DNA from: Sphingopyxis sp.
GTDB lineage: Bacteria; Pseudomonadota; Alphaproteobacteria; Sphingomonadales; Sphingomonadaceae
Length of the DNA: 8,550 nucleotides
Direction: 5' to 3'
NCBI GenBank assembly: GCA_026125835.1
Contig: JAHCKJ010000081.1
Location: 1 to 8,550 of the forward strand
Shown here: positions 3,927-8,550 of the stretch, piece by piece
Layout of the letters: the number at the start of each line of letters is the position of its first letter
How positions within the stretch are numbered: position 1 is the first letter of the stretch
The notes under the pieces: model-generated
What the model saw: the letters and a program-made list of their open reading frames with translations, nothing else
Databases searched by the model: none
What the model was told of the DNA's origin: nothing
Made by a program: the position numbers and the translations under genes

Positions 3927-5222
3927 ATGCCCGAAACGGACCGGCGCCCGGCAAGCAATCTGCCGCCGCTGTCGCTTCATATCCCCGAACCGCGCTATCG
4001 CCCGGGCGACACGCCCGACTTTGGCGATATTGCCGTTCCTGCCGTCGATGCGACGCCGCGGCCATCCGAGGCGACCAAGCCCGATGCGATGCGCGACCTG
4101 TGTTACGGCCTGGTCCGCGTGCTCGATTTCGACGGGCAGGCGAAAGGGCAATGGGATCCCAAGCTGAGCCCCGAACGGCTGCGCACGATGCTGCGCTACA
4201 TGATGCTCGTTCGCGCTTTCGACGACCGCATGTTCCGCGCCCAGCGCCAGGGCAAGACCAGCTTTTACATGAAATGCACCGGCGAAGAGGCGACATCGGT
4301 GGCCTCGACCATGGCGCTCGACCGCGCCGACATGTGTTTCCCGAGCTATCGCCAGCAGGGCATTTTGATCGCGCGCGACTATCCGCTGATCCAGATGATG
4401 AACCAGATCTATTCGAACCGGGGCGATCATCTGCTCGGGCGCCAGCTGCCGATTATGTATTCGGCGCCCGCACATGGCTTCTTCAGCGTGTCGGGCAACC
4501 TCGCGACGCAATATCCACAGGCGGTGGGCTGGGCGATGGCGTCGGCTTCGAAAGGCGACAGCCGCATCGCAACGGTGTGGTGCGGAGAGGGGTCGTCGGC
4601 CGAAGGGGACTTTCATTCGGCATTGACCTTTGCGACGGTCTATAACGCGCCGGTCATCTTCAATGTCGTCAACAACCAGTGGGCGATCTCCAGCTTTTCG
4701 GGCTTTGCCGGCGGCGAACGCACGACCTTTGCGGCGCGCGCCGTGGGCTATGGCATTGCCGGGCTGCGGATCGACGGCAACGACCCTCTCGCGGTCTATG
4801 CCGCGACACAGTGGGCCGCCGATCGGGCCCGAACCAATAATGGTCCGACGCTGATCGAGCATTTCACCTATCGCAGTGAAGGGCACAGCACGTCGGACGA
4901 CCCGAGCGCGTATCGCCCCGCCGACGAAGCCTCCGCATGGCCGTTCGGTGATCCGATCGCGCGGCTGCGCCAGCACCTCGAAACGCTGGGCGAATGGGAT
5001 GGCGCGCGGCACGAAGCACAACGGGCTGAGCTCGAAGATTTGGTAAAAACGACGCAGAAGCAATCGGAAAAGCTTGGTATTTTGGGGCATGGTATGCACC
5101 AGCCGTTCGAAACCATGTTCCAGGATGTGTTTGAGGACATGCCCTGGCATCTCAAGGAACAATGCACGCAGATGCTCGCCGAGCAGGAAGCGAAGTTTGG
5201 TCCTGACTGGAAGCCCGAGTGA
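3927..5222 (+). CDS. bkdA1: Branched-chain 2-oxo acid dehydrogenase E1 component, alpha subunit
   Basis: A 431-residue TPP-dependent E1 alpha chain. It decarboxylates the 2-oxo acids of Val, Leu and Ile and, with E1 beta, passes the acyl group to E2 lipoamide. Landmarks: RYMMLVRAFDDRM (90-102), FYMKCTGEEA (113-122), CFPSYRQQG (137-145), HGFFSVSGNLATQYPQAVG (183-201), the TPP/Mg motif from GEG (220-222) to NNQWAIS (249-255), and the loop YRSEGHSTSDDPSAYR (315-330). The about 80-residue N-terminal extension and STSDDPSAYR loop are those of branched-chain rather than pyruvate enzymes, and the length fits BkdA1 (about 410). The first TPP residue pair is GEG in place of the usual GDG. ATG 3927 has GGGAAG 5 nt upstream. 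Its TGA overlaps the E1 beta ATG in TGATG, indicating translational coupling. Confidence 0.93.
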   Translation: MPETDRRPASNLPPLSLHIPEPRYRPGDTPDFGDIAVPAVDATPRPSEATKPDAMRDLCYGLVRVLDFDGQAKGQWDPKLSPERLRTMLRYMMLVRAFDDRMFRAQRQGKTSFYMKCTGEEATSVASTMALDRADMCFPSYRQQGILIARDYPLIQMMNQIYSNRGDHLLGRQLPIMYSAPAHGFFSVSGNLATQYPQAVGWAMASASKGDSRIATVWCGEGSSAEGDFHSALTFATVYNAPVIFNVVNNQWAISSFSGFAGGERTTFAARAVGYGIAGLRIDGNDPLAVYAATQWAADRARTNNGPTLIEHFTYRSEGHSTSDDPSAYRPADEASAWPFGDPIARLRQHLETLGEWDGARHEAQRAELEDLVKTTQKQSEKLGILGHGMHQPFETMFQDVFEDMPWHLKEQCTQMLAEQEAKFGPDWKPE

Positions 5223-6259
5223 TGAGCACTGATACCCAAACCGCGACCAAGACCATGAACATGATCGAGGCGATCAACAGCGCGATGGACGTGATGCTCG
5301 AACGCGACAGCAACGTCGTGGTGATGGGCGAGGATGTCGGCTATTTCGGCGGCGTGTTCCGCGCGACCGCCGGTTTGCAGAAAAAGCACGGGAAAACCCG
5401 CGTTTTCGATACCCCGATCAACGAATGCGGGATTATCGGGGTCGCGGTCGGCATGGGCGCCTATGGCTTGCGCCCGGTCCCCGAGATCCAGTTCGCCGAT
5501 TATATCTACCCCGGACTCGACCAGCTGGTCAGCGAAGCCGCACGGCTGCGTTACCGCTCGGCTAACGACTATATCTGTCCGATGACCGTTCGCACCCCGT
5601 TCGGCGGCGGTATTTTCGGCGGTCAGACGCACAGCCAGTCGCCCGAATCGATCATGACGCATATTTGCGGCGTAAAAACCGTCATTCCTTCAAACCCTTA
5701 TGATGCCAAGGGTCTGCTTATCGCGGCGATTGAGGACAATGACCCGGTCGTCTTCCTTGAGCCGAAGCGTATCTATAACGGCCCGTTCAGCGGTTATTAC
5801 GACCGTCCGGTCGAGCCATGGTCCAAACACCCCGCGAGCGCGGTGCCCGAGGGGCATTATCGTATCGAGCTTGGCAAGGCGGCGACGGTACGCGAGGGCG
5901 AGGCGCTGACGGTGCTCGCTTATGGCACCATGGTCCACGTCGTGAAAACGATTGTGGAGGAATTGAAGGTCGATGCGGAAATTATTGATCTAAGGACACT
6001 TCTTCCGCTCGATATCGATGCGATCGAGGCATCGGTGAAGAAAACCGGGCGCTGCCTGGTGATCCACGAAGCGACGCGCACCTCGGGTTTTGGCGCCGAA
6101 TTGGCCGCGCTGGTGCAGGAACGCTGTTTTTACCACCTCGAAGCCCCGGTCGAGCGCGTCACCGGCTTTGACACGCCCTATCCGCACAGCCTCGAATGGG
6201 CCTATTTCCCCGGTCCGGTCCGTATCGCGACCGCGCTGACCAAGATTTTGAAGGACTGA
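5222..6259 (+). CDS. bkdA2: Branched-chain 2-oxo acid dehydrogenase E1 component, beta subunit
   Basis: A 345-residue transketolase-like beta chain that completes the alpha2beta2 E1 active site. Visible motifs: VVVMGEDVGYFGGVFRAT (32-49), TPINECGIIGVAVGMGAYG (64-82), with Glu68 at the position that contacts the TPP aminopyrimidine in this family, EIQFADYIYPGLDQLVSE (88-105), TPFGGGIFGGQTHSQSPE (125-142), then the C-terminal transketolase domain with DLRTLLPLDIDAI and IHEATRTSGFGAELAA. The start is taken as ATG 5222, which overlaps the upstream stop by one base and has GGAAG 8 nt before it; GTG 5219 would add one residue. E2 follows after 5 bp. Confidence 0.94.
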   Translation: MSTDTQTATKTMNMIEAINSAMDVMLERDSNVVVMGEDVGYFGGVFRATAGLQKKHGKTRVFDTPINECGIIGVAVGMGAYGLRPVPEIQFADYIYPGLDQLVSEAARLRYRSANDYICPMTVRTPFGGGIFGGQTHSQSPESIMTHICGVKTVIPSNPYDAKGLLIAAIEDNDPVVFLEPKRIYNGPFSGYYDRPVEPWSKHPASAVPEGHYRIELGKAATVREGEALTVLAYGTMVHVVKTIVEELKVDAEIIDLRTLLPLDIDAIEASVKKTGRCLVIHEATRTSGFGAELAALVQERCFYHLEAPVERVTGFDTPYPHSLEWAYFPGPVRIATALTKILKD

Positions 6260-6264
6260 CGCCA

Positions 6265-7563
6265 ATGGCTCGCTATTCATTCCGTCTGCCCGACATTGGC
6301 GAAGGTATCGCCGAGGCCGAAATCGTCGCCTGGCATGTCAAGGTCGGCGAGCGCGTCGAGGAAGACGCCCAGCTCGCCGACATGATGACCGACAAGGCAA
6401 CCGTCGAGATGGAATCGCCCGTATCGGGGATTGTCGTCGAGCTGGCCGGCGAGGTCGGCGACCTGATCGCGATCGGATCGACGCTGGCGGTGATCGAAAC
6501 CGACGCCGAGGGCGATGTCGAAGCGCCGCCGGCGGACACCGCGGTCGAAGCGCAGATCGAAGCTGAAACCCCGGGGGCCGATCCGGTGCCTGAACCCAAG
6601 GTAACAGAGTTAACATCGGCTGCAGAGGCGCCGAAACCGGCCGAAGAGTCTTCGCAAAGGCCGGCGGCTCCGGCGGCACCGACTGTCGCTGTCCATCACG
6701 ACGCCAAAGTCCTTGCATCGCCTGCCGTTCGCGCTCGCGCGAAGGATTTGGGGATCGATTTGGGGCAGGTGCAGTGCGACGGCGACCGTATCCGCCACGC
6801 CGATCTCGACGCTTTCCTGCGCTACAGCAGCGGACAAGGCTACCATAGCCCCGGCGCCGGCCGCGCCCGGGCCGACGAGCCGATCAAGGTTATCGGCATG
6901 CGGCGCAAGATTGCCGAGAATATGGCGGCGTCGAAGCGCGCGATCCCGCATTTTACCTATGTCGAGGAAATGGACGTCACCGCGCTCGAGGATATGCGCG
7001 CCGATTTGAATGCCAATCGCGGCCTACGGCCGAAGTTGACGATGTTACCTTTCCTGATCGTCGCGATTTGCCGCACGATTCCGCAGTTTCCGATGATCAA
7101 CGCGCGCTATGACGATGAAGCGGGCGTGGTGACGCGCTACGGTTCGGTGCATCTGGGCATGGCGACGCAGACCGATGCGGGATTGATGGTCCCGGTGATC
7201 CGCGACGCGCAGGACAAGAATGTCTGGCAATTGGCGAGCGAAATCAGCCGATTGGCTGAGGCTGCGCGGACTGGAAAAGCGAAGGTCGACGAGCTGTCGG
7301 GATCGACGCTGACGATCACCTCGCTCGGCCCGCTGGGCGGCATCGCGACGACCCCGGTGATCAACCGGCCCGAGGTCGCGATTATCGGCCCGAACAAGAT
7401 TGTCGAACGCCCGGTTTTCGACGGCGACGACATTCGCCGCGCCAAGCTGATGAACCTGTCGATCAGCTGTGACCACCGCGTGGTCGATGGCTGGGATGCC
7501 GCGAGTTATGTCCAGGCGCTGAAAAAGCTGATCGAAACGCCGGTTTTGCTGTTCGCGGATTGA
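6265..7563 (+). CDS. bkdB: Lipoyl-dependent dihydrolipoyl acyltransferase, E2 of branched-chain 2-oxo acid dehydrogenase
   Basis: A 432-residue E2 core protein that transfers the acyl group from lipoamide to CoA. It has one lipoyl domain (1-78) with lipoylated Lys44 in TDKATVEMESPVSG, an Ala/Pro/Glu-rich flexible linker (about 83-145), an E1/E3-binding domain (about 149-186, LASPAVRARAKDLGIDL), a second linker and the catalytic domain beginning PIKVIGMRRKIAENM. The active site is SCDHRVVDGWDAA with His404 and Asp408. ATG 6265 is chosen because the lipoyl domain starts at once and GAAGGA lies 9 nt upstream; the longer frame from 6196 only overlaps E1 beta. Association with the branched-chain E1 pair fixes its specificity by context. 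No lipoamide dehydrogenase (E3) follows; the next gene is convergent. Confidence 0.94.
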   Translation: MARYSFRLPDIGEGIAEAEIVAWHVKVGERVEEDAQLADMMTDKATVEMESPVSGIVVELAGEVGDLIAIGSTLAVIETDAEGDVEAPPADTAVEAQIEAETPGADPVPEPKVTELTSAAEAPKPAEESSQRPAAPAAPTVAVHHDAKVLASPAVRARAKDLGIDLGQVQCDGDRIRHADLDAFLRYSSGQGYHSPGAGRARADEPIKVIGMRRKIAENMAASKRAIPHFTYVEEMDVTALEDMRADLNANRGLRPKLTMLPFLIVAICRTIPQFPMINARYDDEAGVVTRYGSVHLGMATQTDAGLMVPVIRDAQDKNVWQLASEISRLAEAARTGKAKVDELSGSTLTITSLGPLGGIATTPVINRPEVAIIGPNKIVERPVFDGDDIRRAKLMNLSISCDHRVVDGWDAASYVQALKKLIETPVLLFAD

Positions 7564-7572
7564 TGAGGCGGT

Positions 7573-7664
7573 CCGTCGCCCCCGCGAAGGCGGGGGCCGC
7601 TACCGGTTTCTCCCGCCATTGCAGATTAGGCTGCGAGCGGCCCCCGCCTTCGCGGGGGCGACGG
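7573..7664. repeat. 29-bp perfect inverted repeat, REP/BIME-like, between convergent genes
   Basis: Bases 7573-7601 and 7636-7664 are exact reverse complements (29 of 29) around a 34-bp spacer. Each arm is itself palindromic, CCCCGC-GAAG-GCGGGG. The element fills the 105-bp gap between the E2 stop and the leftward gene stop at 7669. As RNA it could fold either as two small hairpins or one long stem and may end transcription from both sides, although there is no T-run. The GCGAAGGC core is, as I recall, a widespread sphingomonad intergenic repeat. Confidence 0.75.
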
Positions 7665-7668
7665 CGTT

Positions 7669-8550
7669 CTACAGCCCCAATCCCGCAAAGCTTGTTTGGT
7701 CGAACTTCAGCTTGAATGTTACATACGCCCCCGACCGCGAATAGCGCGCGTCTTCGAAATCGCGGTCATGGAACCCTGCGAAATTATATCCGAAAGTGAT
7801 GTTGGCATTCTTCATCGGCGCCAGCGTCACCGTCGGGCCGCCCGCCCAGTTAACAGTGTCAGCATCGGTGCCGACGCGCACCGTTCCCGACGCGCCGACG
7901 TCGACATTCTCGCCCAGATTGAAGCGGAAATCGGCGCCGATCAGGTTCGACCAGCCCTTGATGTCATCCGCGCCGAACTTGTCGAAATTGTACCGCGTAC
8001 CCCAGAAAAGCGCGAATTCACCGCGTTCGAACCATGCGCGGCCAGCGCCGCGCCGGCTGTCGCGGTCTCCGAGCGGGGTCCAGTTGACCGACAGGCTGTT
8101 GAGCAGGCGGCGGCTGGTCGCGTCGCCGTCGATCGTCAGCGCGCCGCCGCCGATCGGGCCGGGCTGACCCGCGATGGCGTCGCGGACCTTGTCCGACCGG
8201 AATTCGCTTTTGTTGAGCCATGACACACGCGAGTCTGCGGGGCGGTGCGCCCAGCTCATTTCGAAATTGATGACCTCGGTCGTCGGCGTTGTGCCGCTGC
8301 CGCCGGCTTTGGCGTAGGTGAACAGCGCACCGAGCGCGCGGCCTTCGCCGAGCTGGCGCAGGCCGCCGAGCGTCAGCCCGTAACGATTGGCGATTTCACC
8401 ATCGCGATATTCGGCGCGCCCGGTCAATGTCCAGCGATCGCTGCGATAGGTGGCGCCGGTGCTGATCGCGAGGAAATCTTCGGTCAGCGTACCATTGCCA
8501 CCGAGGAAACCGCCCGAAGCAACGGGCTGGTTAACATTGATAACATCGGC
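7669..8550 (-). CDS. Large outer-surface protein, C-terminal beta-barrel-like part (partial)
   Basis: The - strand frame is open from the right edge to TAG 7669-7671, 293 residues, and the N-terminus is missing. The sequence is Gly, Asp, Arg and aromatic rich with alternating polar/hydrophobic strands separated by charged turns, for example TGATYRSDRWTLTGRAEYR, SRRLLNSLSVNWTPLGDRD, GEFALFWGTRYNFDKFG, NLIGADFRFNLGENVDVG, NITFGYNFAGFHDRDF and SGAYVTFKLKFDQ, as in outer-membrane beta-barrels. The extreme C-terminus (SFAGLGL) does not end in the Phe typical of many BAM substrates, but the last strand resembles one. I do not recognise a named family; it recalls the C-terminal barrel of very large repeat-containing surface proteins in sphingomonads, which is inference. 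No signal peptide can be checked here. Confidence 0.65.
   Translation of the reverse strand, partial: ADVINVNQPVASGGFLGGNGTLTEDFLAISTGATYRSDRWTLTGRAEYRDGEIANRYGLTLGGLRQLGEGRALGALFTYAKAGGSGTTPTTEVINFEMSWAHRPADSRVSWLNKSEFRSDKVRDAIAGQPGPIGGGALTIDGDATSRRLLNSLSVNWTPLGDRDSRRGAGRAWFERGEFALFWGTRYNFDKFGADDIKGWSNLIGADFRFNLGENVDVGASGTVRVGTDADTVNWAGGPTVTLAPMKNANITFGYNFAGFHDRDFEDARYSRSGAYVTFKLKFDQTSFAGLGL

Noticed and set aside
3849..5162. A 437-codon open frame on the - strand, antisense to E1 alpha
   Set aside because: It is the codon-bias shadow of the GC-rich bkdA1 gene: its translation is Arg/His/Ala rich with no recognisable motif, whereas the + strand frame is a clear enzyme.
6196..6264. Upstream start for the E2 gene inside E1 beta
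   Set aside because: The lipoyl domain begins directly at ATG 6265, which has a good Shine-Dalgarno; the extension is out-of-frame E1 beta sequence.
7573..7664. Ends of an insertion sequence or a CRISPR repeat pair
   Set aside because: The two arms are inverted, only 34 bp apart, enclose no gene, have no flanking target duplication that I can see, and do not recur at spacer-like intervals.
7696..8223. A 175-codon + strand frame opposite the surface protein gene
   Set aside because: No motif, no ribosome binding site; the - frame continues open to the window edge and has coherent beta-strand composition.

Overview
The window looks like chromosomal DNA of a sphingomonad-type alphaproteobacterium (Sphingopyxis or Sphingomonas relatives). 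The grounds are high GC, a CpdR-type response regulator, promoters of the alphaproteobacterial form CTTGnn-N17-(C/T)TAG, and an intergenic GC-rich inverted repeat built on CCCCGCGAAGGCGGGG, which I recall as common in sphingomonad genomes. The genus is inference.

Layout, left to right. (1) The 3' part of a short-chain dehydrogenase/reductase of the 2,4-dienoyl-CoA reductase type (+), closed by a bidirectional intrinsic terminator. (2) A leftward block: cpdR followed by tRNA-Val(GAC). (3) A rightward N-formylglutamate amidohydrolase-family gene, divergent from cpdR. (4) A leftward RNA block of about 340 bp: tRNA-Pro(CGG) with its own promoter, then an unannotated-looking small RNA locus with promoter, CU-rich hairpin loops and a UUCG-loop terminator, whose U-tract lies over the stop codon of the amidohydrolase gene. 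(5) A leftward short RadC-like JAB-domain gene, divergent from thyA (thymidylate synthase), which probably starts at TTG. (6) A rightward three-gene operon for a branched-chain 2-oxo acid dehydrogenase: E1 alpha, E1 beta and lipoyl-bearing E2. The ORFs are close-packed and preceded by a promoter whose -10 box sits inside a perfect 7-bp inverted repeat. No E3 gene follows. (7) A 29-bp perfect inverted repeat between convergent genes. (8) The C-terminal part of a leftward, probably surface-exposed beta-barrel protein that runs off the right edge.

Functional picture: the SDR (fatty acyl-CoA reduction) and the BCKDH complex (Val/Leu/Ile 2-oxo acids to acyl-CoA plus NADH) are catabolic. ThyA supplies dTMP. 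CpdR links to ClpXP-dependent cell-cycle proteolysis. Most of this is ordinary core genome; I see no defence system, phage or insertion sequence. The most interesting item is the small RNA at 1957-2070, which I place tentatively in the suhB/alpha-r8 type. Next are the operator-like palindrome over the bkd promoter and the long perfect inverted repeat.
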